From: Eriocheir sinensis
Taxonomy: Eukaryota > Arthropoda > Malacostraca > Decapoda > Varunidae
Length of the DNA: 64,000 nucleotides
NCBI RefSeq assembly: GCF_024679095.1
Contig: NC_066518.1
Location: forward strand, 4,492,610 to 4,556,609
Direction: 5' to 3'
Part shown: positions 34,578 to 45,358 of the stretch, piece after piece
How the letters are laid out: each line of letters opens with the position of its first letter
Numbering within the stretch: the stretch's first letter is position 1
Made by a program: the position numbers and the translations under genes
The notes under the pieces: generated by a model
What the model saw: only the letters and a program-made list of their open reading frames with translations
The model's database searches: none
Told to the model about the DNA's origin: nothing

Positions 34578-36041
34578 CTATACTAAAAAATCCCTCAGGG
34601 TACCAAGTGCTCGCTCAAGGGAGTCTGAGAGAGCCTCAACACCCTTGAACGTCAAGTGTATCCCGTCACGGGCGTAGAGGGCGTCGTTGCCAAAGAAGAG
34701 GTCCCAATTGTCGACGAACAGCCACCCATTGCGCTCGCAGTGCTCAGCAAGTCTGCTGTTCACTGCTATCGCCCTGGACAGCCATCCATCGCCAACGCCC
34801 CTCCTTGGCAGGACGCCACACACTACTGGTGACCCACCAGCGTCACGTATCCTGCCTAACAATTCTCTAAAACGCCTGAGAAGGTCCTCGCTTGGCACAC
34901 GAGAAACGTCGTTTCCGCCACAGCTGAGAAAGACAATGGGGTTCGATCCCTCGCTTGCCATACACGCCTCAATCCTGTCTGATATATGGCCCACCCCTGC
35001 CCCTGGGAAACACACCCTCGTCCTGTTCTTATCCTTGGAGCAAAATACCTGTCAACATAACGAACCTGACTATCCCCAACAACTAGAACCCGACGGTCGG
35101 ATGGGGGCCAGGAGGGGTGGGTGAAGGGGAGGGAGCAGGAAGGAGGGAGGGACCTGCTGTGAAGAACGAGGAGAAATTGTGGAAGAGGTGGAAGGTGGAA
35201 GGGGGGAGGAGGAGGAGGAAGAAGAAGGATAAAGGGCGGGTGAGGTGGTGGAGGGAGGAATGGACGAGGAGAGGGAGGAGGAAGGGGGAAAGGGAAGGTA
35301 AGGGACAGGTGTTGGAGGGAGGGACGAGCGAGGAGGCAGAGGACAAGGAGGAAAAAGAGGAGAGGAGGAGGAGGGGAGAGTGGGCGGGAAGAGGGAGAGG
35401 GGGACGGAAGAGGAAGGCGAGGATTTTGAGGCGGAGGAGTAGGAGGAGGAGGAAGGAGGAGTAGGTGAAAGGGAGAGTGAGGTGGGGAGGGAGGGACGGA
35501 CGAGGAGAGGGAGGAGGAAGAGGGGGAAGGGAAGGTGAAGGACAGGAGTGGGAGGGAGGGACGAGCGAAGAGGCGGAGGACAAGGAGGAGGAAGAGGGAG
35601 GAGGAGGAGGAGGAGGAGGGTGGGCGGGGAGAGGGAGAGGGGACGGAGGAGGAAGGCGAGGAGGAGGAGGAGGAGGAGGAGGAGAAGGAGGGTGGGAAGC
35701 AGGAGATCGGAGTGGGTCGAGGTGGAGGAGGAGGAGGATGGGAGGGGCTGCTGTGTGGTTGAAGACAATACTAGAGGGGAGGAGGACGAGGAAGAAGAGG
35801 AGGAGGACGAGGAAGAAGAGGAAGAGGAAGAGGAAGGGGAAGAGGAGGAGGCGGAGCTAGTTGCTGCTGCACTAACTAATAAGTCTACCTGGGCGGCGAG
35901 AGTCGTAACCCTATTCTCTAACTCTATGATCCTCTGATCATCCTTCTGAGTCTTAACGCAGAACCTACAAACGTCCTTGGAAAGAAAGTACTGCTTGGCC
36001 ATGCGAAGGCCACACCCAGAACAACGCTTGAGGGACGTCAT
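34578..36041 (-). pseudogene. CR1 ORF1 protein (Cys motif plus SGNH/GDSL esterase), frameshifted
   Basis: The preferred start is the ATG at 36041, in a good ACCATGA context. Residues 7-28 hold a C-x2-C...C-x2-C cluster (CSGC and CRFC) that may bind zinc. A predicted coiled coil follows (RIIELENRVTTLAAQVDLLV). A Ser/Pro/Leu-rich spacer is encoded by GGA-type repeats at 35110-35860. The esterase carries all three catalytic blocks: VVGDS (Ser nucleophile, near 35080), CGGND (block III) and ARDGIH (Asp-x-x-His, near 34655), as in SGNH hydrolases. Breaks: a frame change between the spacer and the GDS block, and a 1 nt loss in a T run near 35041-35045. In CR1 elements this domain is thought to act on lipid or acyl esters and to aid retrotransposition. 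It ends at a stop at 34578-34580. Confidence 0.88.
35110..35860. repeat. Purine-rich repeat expansion within CR1 ORF1, with 237 bp duplication
   Basis: The spacer of ORF1 is GGA/AGG-rich on the plus strand. A ~237 bp block is tandemly duplicated: TGAGGTGG near 35241 and 35478, and GGGACGAGCGA near 35321 and 35558, with the same intervening order. Pure (GGA)n runs flank the copies. It encodes Ser/Pro/Leu-rich protein in all minus frames, so frame cannot be judged inside it. Confidence 0.9.
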
Positions 36042-36074
36042 GGTGAAGATATGGGCGAGGCAAGACGGAAACAA

Positions 36075-36840
36075 TTTGGCGCGTTAAGACGATAACAAAG
36101 TACGCAGCTGCGGTGAGGTCGTCAGGTCAACAATGTGTATCTAGGAAAACAAACCAACAGCTGCTGTGAGGTCGCAGTCAGGTCAGTTCCCCGGGGAAAA
36201 GGGTGTGTCTCGGGTAAAAAGGCGCGGTTATTTCTACCCACCAAGACAAAACATAGGCCAATATTAATATACTGAGAAATCACTTATGTAAAGAAGATAA
36301 TAACTGTGTTCACTAGGTTTGCGCGGAAAGTGGATTATCTAGTGTTTTGTGTGGACTTAGAAATTAACGTAGCTTGGCGCGCCTGATTCACGTAGTCCTA
36401 TTATCACAGCACAGTAAAGTATCCTAATAATAGAAGGAGAAGAAAACACAAAGGCAATATAAAAAACACAAAAGCAATATAAAACCGTGTAGCACTGGGT
36501 TGGCGTGAAAGAATGTTGAATTTAGTGTAGATGTGGGAAGCTTAATACACTTGTCCTAGGAGTAACTGTGGATCACTATCTAACTAAGTAAATACTAAAT
36601 CAGAACACTTAGCGGTCTGTAGTAGAAGGCAGGTAATCCTCCTGGTTTTGTAGTCCTCCAGTACAGCAGCAGTTACACAGAAGCACAGAACGCCTCACAC
36701 CGCGAAAGCAGAGGAAAACAGAGGAAAGAGCGAGTTGGCACCACACAGCAGCGGGGCAAAGTCACGTGTGAACCCAAGGAAGGTCGCGCGCTGACTGAGG
36801 AAGGTCGCGCGCTGACTGAGGAAGGTCGCGCACTGACCAT
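36075..36840 (-). other. Probable 5' UTR/promoter region of the CR1 element
   Basis: There is no long non-repetitive open frame. It contains GCTGYGGTGAGGTCG-type phrases twice (about 36110 and 36155) and CACGTG near 36762, and ends at GC-rich subrepeats. CR1-type elements carry internal promoters in the 5' UTR. The upstream boundary is inferred only from the end of the subrepeats. Confidence 0.4.
36778..36839. repeat. 21 bp GC-rich tandem repeat, 3 copies
   Basis: The unit GGAAGGTCGCGCGCTGACTG plus A occurs at 36778, 36799 and 36820 (the last slightly diverged). It contains CGCGCGC and is CpG-dense compared with the surroundings. Confidence 0.95.
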
Positions 36841-37049
36841 TGCAGTATTATCAGTCCAGTGTTAGCACCTCCCCTTCCCCTCCCCCCGCTCCCTCATACC
36901 ACCGCGAAATGTTCAACGGAATGTGAAACTACTGCAAACTATGTAATTAGGTTGTTCGGGGGAATCAAAATGGATATAAAGCCTGCGTCGGACGTTTCCC
37001 TGCATTCTACATTACTGCAGGAGAGGAAGAGTATAGTGAATCCATTTTA

Positions 37050-37530
37050 GATTTTTTTTTTTTTTTTTTTTTTACTACATTAGAGGAAGGGGAGTCATAG
37101 TGCATTCATTTTACCGTTTTCAGTGCAGTGTTTGTCTGTTTCCCTATTTGTTTATCTGTTTGTCTGTCGATATGTCTTTCTATACATACTTATCTCTCTA
37201 TCTTTCTACCTATTTGCCTCTCTAAGTCTGTCTGTATCCATTAATATATATGCATCTGTCTGTATGTTTGTCTGTACCTGTCTGCATCTATCTGTCTAGC
37301 TATATACATCTATCCATCTGTCTATATATGTATCTGTCTGTCTGTTTGTATATATGTATCTGTAACTATCTATGTCTGTTGTTTTGTCTATGTAAATCTG
37401 TCTATTATATCCATCTGTCAGTCTGTCTGTTGTTTGGTCTGTGTATATATCTGTATTCTATATCCATCTGTACGTTTCTATGTCTGTGTCTGTCTGTTTG
37501 TTGGTTCGTCTGTCTGTATCTGTAGCTCAA
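37050..37530. repeat. Poly(T) and (CTGT)n/(CTAT)n tract
   Basis: A ~22 bp T run at about 37052-37073, then TCTGTCTG/TATCTGTC words from 37130 to 37525. 36840-37050 is ordinary sequence. Confidence 0.88.
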
Positions 37531-37645
37531 GCCTCGCCGCCACATTCCCGGGCGGGGCGAGGCAACAGGGCGGACTGCATACAATTGTTAGACATTTTCT
37601 CGCTCTATTGTGACTCGTGACTCGATTGTATGACTCTTTGTGTCC

Positions 37646-37648
<3 letters not shown>

Positions 37649-37721
<73 letters not shown>
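37649..37721. repeat. (CT)n microsatellite
   Basis: About 36 CT units, followed by TTC-rich sequence to about 37890. Confidence 0.97.
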
Positions 37722-37724
<3 letters not shown>

Positions 37725-38129
37725 TTCTTGTTTTCTTGTTCTTTTTCTTCTTTTTGTCTTGTTTTTTGTTGTTGTTGACCTTCTACTTTTTCTCCTTCTT
37801 CTTCATCTTCATCTTCGTTTCCACCTTCCTCGTCTTCACTTTCCTCTCCTTCCCATTCTCCTCCTTCCTTCTTTTCACTCTCTTAACAATACAACAACAA
37901 CAGCACCGCGTTATATTCACCCTCCTTGCTTACTTTCCCCCTAAACAATGAAGATTCAACAGCCACTTGTATATCTTCGTACCTCACCGGAAGAACCTAA
38001 TCAGCGAACACACCTGAAATGCACCTGCGCCTATAGTTCAGTTCCCACGCTCTGTTAACGGTGTGCAGGGAAACAAGGGAGGATTTTTGTTGAGTATCTA
38101 AGTGTGTTGCGTGAAATATATCCCACCGA

Positions 38130-38770
38130 TGCACTGAAGAGGGAAGGGTCGGAAGGAAGGAAGGAGGAGGAGAGCGTAAAGAGAAAGGGGAATTGAAGAA
38201 GGAAGAAGAGGAGAACGTGAGGAAGGGAGGAGGGCATATATAGGTAAAGAGAAAAGGGAGGAAAAGGAAGAGGTAAAGAGAAGAAAGTGAGGGGAAAGGA
38301 GAAGGGATGTGATGAAGGTGATGAGAGAGGGGAGGGAAGGAAGGAGGTGAAGAGAGAAGTAGGGGGAAAAGGAGAAGAGCATTTGAAAAAGGTGAAGAGA
38401 AAGGGAAGGAAGGAAGGAGAGACAGAATGGTGACGAGGTGAAGGGGATTGAAACACAGGAAAGGAAAAGAAGGAGAGGTTAAGGGAAATGGAAGGGAAGG
38501 TGACGGGACTGAAAAGGGAGAAACGAAAGGGGGATAAAGGAGGGGATGAAGGGATTGATAAAAGGAGGAATAGGAATGGAACTGCCGAAGGATTATGGAA
38601 ACACTGAAGACGAGGTTAAAAGAGGGAAAGGGTAACTCAGATCAAAAGAAAATGAGGAAAAGAGTAGAAAAAAAGGTAAAACTAACTAAAAGGAAAATTA
38701 AAGAAACAGTCACGTGAAAAAGAATAAAAAAATCAGGTAAAATACTAGAAGGAACTGAGGTGAAGATAAT
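38130..38770. repeat. Purine-rich GGAAGG/GAGAAAGG tract
   Basis: Degenerate ~45 bp units such as GGAAGGAGG...GAAGAGAAAGGGGA without exact repeats. No gene is seen. 37900-38130 is ordinary sequence. Confidence 0.78.
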
Positions 38771-38827
38771 CCTAATTGAACATCTCGGCGCTCCCACGCA
38801 CACGCATACACACACACACACACACAC

Positions 38828-39013
38828 GCCAAGGCTTTCATGGTGTTGCGGGCACTGCCAAGGATAGCTGTACGACCCTGGAGGTAGTCTGACGAAGCTT
38901 CTGTACCATCAACGTGAAAAAACACTCATTAAACCCTAATCAATCCCCTTTATCGGTCCTTGGAAGATGTTCATGTGGGAGGTGGAAGCATCTGAGAATA
39001 CCAAGCTTATAGA
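38828..39013 (+). mobile_element. Interspersed repeat family D, copy 3
   Basis: GCCAAGGCTTTCATGGTGTT, ACGACCCTGGAGGTAGTCTG, CTTCTGTACC, AAAAAACACTCATTAAACCC and ATACCAAGCTTATAG align in order with copy 4 directly downstream. A short (CA)n lies immediately upstream (38811-38827). Confidence 0.85.
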
Positions 39014-39054
39014 ATCGTGTTAAAAGACATATCGCCCCGTAAGAACACATAATT

Positions 39055-39241
39055 GACAAGGCTTTCGTAGGAGTTGAGGGCATTTCCAGGGGTAGTTTTA
39101 TGACCCTGGTGGTAGTTTGACCCTTCTTCTGTACCCTGAGCCTAAAAAAACACTCATTACAACCTGATTGATCCCCCCTTTGATCTTTAGAAATAGCTGA
39201 TGTGAGAAGCGAAATTGTCTTGTAATACCGAGCTTATAGGA
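39055..39241 (+). mobile_element. Interspersed repeat family D, copy 4
   Basis: GACAAGGCTTTCGTAGGAGT, GGGCATTTCCAGGGGTAG, TTTTATGACCCTGGTGGTAG, AAAAACACTCATTACAACC and ATACCGAGCTTATAGGATC. It is closest to the minus-strand copy at 10118-10295. Copies 3 and 4 lie 41 bp apart in the same orientation, so they may be a local duplication. Confidence 0.9.
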
Positions 39242-39513
39242 TCTCGGATGAATGCGCGAGGAACTTATTAAATCTTTGAGTCTCTCCGGCTTGGGCTGTT
39301 GAAGAGTGACGGGAGTTGAATTGGATATGTCAGCTTGATTTTGCTGCCTCGCGCTTCTCTGAGGAATATACGTTGAAGGTGCGGGTGAAAAACTTTAGAG
39401 GAGAAATGAGTAAATAGGTTGAGTATGAAAATAGGTCATCTTTTTCCTCTCTTTTTCTCTCTCTCTTTGATGTTTCCGTTTTCATTTTCTCAACACCAGC
39501 ATTTCTATTTTCG

Positions 39514-39516
<3 letters not shown>

Positions 39517-39600
<84 letters not shown>
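39517..39600. repeat. (GT)n microsatellite
   Basis: 42 GT units, first of four arrays within 460 bp. Confidence 0.98.
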
Positions 39601-39602
<2 letters not shown>

Positions 39603-39628
39603 CTCTGCAGCCATTGGGGTTATGATAC

Positions 39629-39633
<5 letters not shown>

Positions 39634-39720
<87 letters not shown>
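39634..39720. repeat. (CT)n microsatellite
   Basis: About 43 CT units. Confidence 0.98.
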
Positions 39721-39723
<3 letters not shown>

Positions 39724-39778
39724 GATTGATGTTCATCCTTCCCCTTCAGAGGATTTTCCTTTCTCTGTGCGACCCTTC

Positions 39779-39781
<3 letters not shown>

Positions 39782-39834
<53 letters not shown>
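39782..39834. repeat. (CA)n microsatellite
   Basis: About 26 CA units, complementary to the (GT)n array 180 bp upstream. Confidence 0.98.
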
Positions 39835-39837
<3 letters not shown>

Positions 39838-39871
39838 GGATCATGATATTTGTAAAGGACAGGTAAATTAA

Positions 39872-39882
39872 TAGTAGTAGTG

Positions 39883-39974
<92 letters not shown>
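39872..39974. repeat. (GTA)n microsatellite
   Basis: About 34 AGT units with one TGG interruption near the start. A Val repeat in one frame. Confidence 0.98.
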
Positions 39975-40119
39975 CCATTTGGAGGTTCACTTATTCTTCA
40001 CTTTCTTTACTTTTTCGTTTTCTTTCACCTATATTGTTGTGTTTCTTGGTGAGTTTTATCTATTTTCTCTTTTTTTTTTTCGGAGTGTTTTTCATACTTG
40101 TCACGACTTTACTGTGGTG

Positions 40120-40849
<730 letters not shown>

Positions 40850-40979
40850 TGTTTATTTTTTCTCTATATAATTGTCCTTTTTTTCCCTCAATGTTTTCGT
40901 GTGTTTTTTTTTCTTTTCTTTGTTTGTCTGTTGAACTAATTGGCAAAACTACACACTATGACCTTTCAACGTTGTCCTT

Positions 40980-41345
40980 TCTTCTCGCTCTTATTTTTCT
41001 TCTTCTTTTTCCTTTTCCTTCTCTCTCTCTTCTTCTCCTTCTTTTCTTTCTCCTCCTTCTCCGCCTCCTCTTCGTTTTCATCTCAAGGTCAATAATATTT
41101 TTTTTTTCACAATTTTCTTTCATCTTTTGCCTCCTCTTCCTCCTCCTCCTCCTCCTCCTCTTCCTCTCTTCTAATTGTGATTCTTCCTTCTTTCTCCTTT
41201 TTCCTTTTTTTTTATTTCTTCTTCCTTCCTGTTCTTCTTGTTCTTGTAATTCTTCTTGTTTTTGTTCTCGCTCTTTCTTTTAGTTCGTGTCCTTGTGTTA
41301 TTGTTCTTCTTTTTCCTCCTCCTCCTCCTCCTCCTCCTCGGCTTT
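40980..41345. repeat. TTC/TCC-rich tract
   Basis: (TCC)n at about 41132-41160 and 41316-41340 with CTTCTT filler. Confidence 0.88.
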
Positions 41346-41437
41346 TCCTCTCCCCCATGTGATCTACAGAGATAAAGAGGTTTCAAGCTTTCACTGCAGG
41401 ATTGAATTGCAAATTGATTCTGCTATCCGACTCGTTG

Positions 41438-41442
41438 TAGTG

Positions 41443-41474
<32 letters not shown>

Positions 41475-41800
41475 GGAGGAGGAGGATAAAACGAAGAAGA
41501 AAAAAAAAAAGAAACAAGGCAAAGAAGAGAAAGACAGTGAAGAAAAAGAAAAACAAGAAGACAAAGAAAATATAAAAAAGTAAAAGAAAAAGAAGGAGAA
41601 AAGTAAAGGTAAAAAGAAAGAAGAAGAAAAAAAGAAGAAAACGAAGACAAAAACATATAACAAAACGCTCAGAGGAGAGGAAAAAAAAGAAGAAAGAGAA
41701 GAAAAAAAGAGAAGGCTCGATGGAGGATGAACTTTAGGAAGAGGAGGAGAAGAAGAGGAGGAGGAGGAGGAGGAGAAGAAGGAGGAGGAGGAAAAAGGAC
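41438..41800. repeat. (GGA)n and A/G-rich tract
   Basis: (GGA)n at about 41440-41486, A/G-rich sequence, then (GGA)n again at about 41745-41795. It is complementary to the adjacent TCC-rich tract. Confidence 0.9.
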
Positions 41801-41889
41801 AATATATCCCAATTTAATAGTTAGGTAAGTAGGTTTTGAAGAAGGAAGGAAACAACAACTAGCGTGATCAGATTACCTTCCGTCTTTTT

Positions 41890-42180
41890 TCCCTCCTCCT
41901 CCTCCTCCTCCTCCTCTTCCTCCTCCTCCTCCTCCTCTGTCTCTTTCTCCTTCCCATAATTCCTCTTCCTCCTTTTCAACCTTGTTTTTTTTATTTGTTT
42001 TGCTTGTTTTTTTAATTTCTTACTCCTTCACTTTTTCCTTCTTTTATCTACCTCTCTTTTTTGGTCACCTACTCTTCCTCCTCCTCCTCCTCCTTTATCT
42101 CCCTCTCCTTGTCTCTCTCTCCCTCCTTCACACTCCTCTTACATTCTTTTTCATTTTCTAACTTTCTTTCCTCTCCCTCT
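41890..42180. repeat. (TCC)n and C/T-rich tract
   Basis: (TCC)n at about 41894-41937 and 42070-42094, otherwise C/T-rich. Confidence 0.9.
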
Positions 42181-42204
42181 CTTTCCCCTTCCCTTCCTTC
42201 TCCT

Positions 42205-42490
42205 CCTCTCCCCCCTCTTTCCTCCACCCACCCTCTCCATCTTTATCCTCCACCCACCCACCCACCCTCTCCCTCTCTCTCTCTTCCTTCCCTCGCGCCC
42301 ACATAAAACAGTACTCCCCTCTCCCCTCCCCCCCTCTCCCCCCTCTTTCCTCCACCCACCGTCTCCATCTTTATCCTCCACCCACCTACCCCACCCACCC
42401 TCTCTCTCTCTTCCTTCCCTCGCGCTACATAAAACAGTACTCCCCTCTCCCCTCCCCCCCCCTCTCCCCCCTCTTTCCTCCACACACATC
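42205..42490. repeat. C/T-rich tandem repeat, ~127 bp unit
   Basis: CCCCCTCTTTCCTCCACCCA recurs near 42211, 42339 and 42466; CATAAAACAGTACTCCCCTC recurs at about 42303 and 42429. Confidence 0.93.
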
Positions 42491-42899
42491 CCCTATAACG
42501 AAGGAAAGTTACGAAAGAATGGAAACTTTGGAAGAGGGAGGAACCGACAGCTTTTTTTTTTTTCGCTAACTAATACAGACACTCGATTCTTGGATTCTCG
42601 TCTCGATCCGCCCCGAAGAGTTTGAGCGGGAGTTTTATTTGGTTATCTTTTTATTTGAAGTTTGTTATGAATCTATTGGATTTTATTGGTACTTTGATTT
42701 TTTTTTTTTTCCGGGTGTAAAGAAAGACATTGAGGATGGTAATTTTGGAGGCTCCTTCTTGTTGTTGTTGGTGGAGAGGTTTGATTGGTTGATTGGTTGT
42801 GGTGAAGATTATGGTTATTGTGTGAGTTTGTTTATTTGTTTGTGTGTGTGTTTGTGTGTAGGGAGGAGGGTAGCGTACCTGTGTGTGTAGATGTTGGGT

Positions 42900-43490
42900 G
42901 TTGCGTGTGGGGGGGGGGAGGGGAGTTATGTGGATGTGTGTGATGGGGGGAAGGGGAAAGGAGTGAAAGATGAAGAAAAGAAGTTGCTGGAAAGAGAAGA
43001 AGAGAAAAGTTAAAATAAATAAAAGAGATGAAAGAAGGAAGAGTGGAAAAGAAGGAGAAATAGAAGAGAGTAAGAGTGTGAAGGAAGGAGATAGAGGAGA
43101 AGAAGAGTAGCAAGGAGGGAGATAGAAGAGGACGAGAAGAGTGGGAAGGAGGAAGACAGGGAAGAAGAAGAGTAGAAAGGATTGAGGAAGAGAAGAGTGT
43201 GAAAGAAGGAGATAGAGGAGAAGAAAGGTGAGAAGGAAAGAGACAGAGGAGAAGAGAGGAAAGAAGAGAGAATAGGGGAAAAGAAGAGTGTGAAGGAAGG
43301 AGATAGAAGAGAAGGACAAAGGAGGAAGAAGATGAGAATGCGAAAGAAGAAGGAAGAGGAGCAGAGAGGAAGCAGTTAAGCAGGCATCATCAGTAAAGGA
43401 GAAAGATGGAAAAAGGAGGAAGAAGAGGAAGGAAGAGGAAGAGGAGCAGAGAGGAAGCAGTAAAGTAGACATAATCAGGAACGCAGAAAC
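42900..43490. repeat. Purine-rich tract with ~45 bp degenerate unit
   Basis: AGAGTGTGAA(G/A)GAAGGAGATAG and GGAGAAGAAGAGT phrases recur irregularly from about 43070 to 43320. A ~65 bp duplication (GAAGAGGA...GCAGAGAGGAAGCAGT) occurs near 43350 and 43437. 42490-42900 is ordinary sequence with short T and G runs. Confidence 0.8.
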
Positions 43491-43557
43491 ACGAAAAAAA
43501 AACACTGAATAGCCTCAAAAATAATAAATGTTTGATGCTAAAATTAATGTGTGACCC

Positions 43558-43752
43558 ACTGTTGCCAGATCATCGTACTCAGAGCACAGTATTTACCTGT
43601 TTCTGAAGCCTAACTATTGCCCAAAAACATCAGGATCTAACTCTTTTTAGCAATAACTATAAATGAGTTTCGTTATCGGAGCCCAGAAGACAGTTTTTTG
43701 GGGTAGGAAGTCGGGATATATAAGCGGCTGAGTACGATAATCTGGCAACGTT
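43558..43752. mobile_element. Foldback/MITE-like element with ~27 bp terminal inverted repeats
   Basis: Left end GTTGCCAGATCATCGTACTC (43561-43580) is matched by the inverse GAGTACGATAATCTGGCAAC on the right (43730-43749), with one mismatch inside that stretch. The 195 bp element has no coding capacity. The interior includes ATATATAAGC near 43717. No target-site duplication is clear. Confidence 0.75.
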
Positions 43753-43859
43753 GGTGTGGCCGCAAAATATGATAACTTGTGCAAGCGCCGCGCGAAAAGC
43801 CTTCCAGGAGCACTAACTAAGAGGCTTCGATTATATGCTTCCTCGATCCTCCTATGGCT

Positions 43860-45215
43860 TTTTTTTCCTCTTTCTCTTCCTCTTCCTCCTCTTCTTCTTC
43901 CTCCGTTTTCTTTTCTTTGTGATACTTTTCCTTACTCTAGTTTTTATTTAACGCTTACTCCCTGTCTTCGTGTATCTCTCCCTCTCTCTCTCTCTCTTCT
44001 TTTGCTCCTTTCTTTCCTCTTTCTCTTCTTCCTTCTTTTATTTTTTTTTATTTTATCGGATTGTATTTTTATCTATTTCTTACTTTTTTTCATCATTATC
44101 TACCTCCTTCTCCTCCTCCTCCTGCTCTTCTTCTTCTTCTTCCTCCGTCTTCCTTTCCTTCTTTTCTCCTCCTCCTCTTCTTCCTCTACTTCTTTATCGT
44201 CTTCGTCCTCCTTCGTCTTCTCTTCTTCTTCTTCCTCCGTCTTCTTTCCTTCTTTTCTCCTCCTCCTCTTCTTCCTCTACTTCTTTCTCCTCTTCGTCCT
44301 CCTCCTCCTGCTCTTCTTCTTCTTCCTCCGTCTTCTTTTCTTCTTTTCTCCTCCTCCTCTTCTTCCTCTACTTCTTTCTCCTCTTCGTCCTCCTCCTCCT
44401 CCTTCTTCTCCTTCTCCTCTGCCTCACATTCTCCTTTCCCCTCAACCGGTTACTCCTTTTTAATTTCTTCTATTTCTTGTTTTTCCTTCCATTTCTTCCA
44501 ATTCACTTTCTCCTCCTCCTTTTCATTCCCTTTCTCCTCTTTTCTCTTTATCCTTTCTCCTTTTCTTACTCTTCTTCTTCACTCCTTCTTCTTCTTACTT
44601 CTCTTTACTTTTCCCGTTTACTTCGTCCTGTTATTGTTTTTCCACTTTATCCTCATCTCCTCCTCCTCCTCCTCCTCCTCCTCTTCTTCCTCAGTCTTCT
44701 CCTTCTCCTCCTTCTCCCTATTATTCATTTTAATCGTTTGTTTTATCTTCCTCCTTTACCTCCTCTTTGCTCTTCCTCTTTATTTTGAGCTCTCTCCACT
44801 TCCTTGTTTTCTCCACACGTCCAAATCATCTTTTCTTCTCTCTTCCCTTTTTCTTTTCCTCGGTTTGTTTTTCCTTGGTCTCCTGCCTCCTTATTTTCGT
44901 CTGTTTTCTCCTCTTCCTTCATTCGTTCATCTCTTCCCCTTTCGTTTATTCCTCGTTATTCTTTTCCTCCTTTCCGTCGTTCTTCCTCTACGTCCTCATC
45001 CAATTTTGCGCCTTTCTCTTTCTCTTTCTTCCTTCTTTTGTTTTTCTCTTACTTTCTCGTATTTTTATCTATTTCTTACTCTTTTTCATTCTTATCTACC
45101 TCCTCCTCCTCCTTTTCGTCGTCTCTCTTCCTCCTCCAGTTCTTCCTTCCTTCACGTCCTTCTTCACTTCCTCCTCCTCCTCTTCCTCCTCCTCCTGCTC
45201 CTCTTCCTCCTCTCA
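43860..45215. repeat. Long pyrimidine-rich tract
   Basis: TTC/TCC/CTT-rich over 1.3 kb, giving Ser/Leu/Phe frames of up to 434 codons. Two segments with ATCTATTTCTTACT(T/C)TTTTTCAT near 44070 and 45068 are related across 1 kb. Confidence 0.9.
44110..44400. repeat. Tandem repeat, 92 bp unit, 3 copies
   Basis: TTCCTCCGTCTTC recurs near 44141, 44233 and 44324, each followed by TTCTTTTCTCCTCCTCCTC and CTACTTCTTT. Confidence 0.93.
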
Positions 45216-45307
45216 AAGCCCAGCAAGTCCCGATCACGCCCTAAGCTGCCCCCAAAGAGCCCCGCGACGCGCTCCTCATCAGCGGGTCAAAGACGAGGAC
45301 TAATTGA

Positions 45308-45309
<2 letters not shown>

Positions 45310-45358
<49 letters not shown>

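Larger units (their letters stand above)
31583..36074 (-). mobile_element. CR1-like non-LTR retrotransposon, nearly full length, defective
   Basis: Domains in order on the minus strand: Cys-rich motif, low-complexity spacer, SGNH esterase (ORF1); AP-type endonuclease, linker, reverse transcriptase and C-terminal domain (ORF2). The 3' end is three direct copies of the 8-mer TTCTTATG (plus-strand CATAAGAA, 31583-31606) after a short 3' UTR. CR1-clade elements characteristically combine an esterase-bearing ORF1 with short 3' terminal octamer repeats and lack a poly(A) tail, so the assignment is firm at clade level. Both ORFs are interrupted by 1-2 nt indels, so this copy could not encode intact proteins as given. 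The 5' end is uncertain: minus-strand 5' UTR sequence may extend to about 36840. Confidence 0.93.

Noticed and set aside
34578..35015. Bacterial or host GDSL esterase gene
   Set aside because: It lies in the same orientation directly upstream of an endonuclease/reverse transcriptase ORF and after a Cys motif, the known arrangement of CR1 ORF1.
43756..43865. Gene start downstream of a TATATAAG box at 43717
   Set aside because: The box lies inside the foldback element, the frame there starts at GTG rather than ATG, and it runs straight into pyrimidine repeat.
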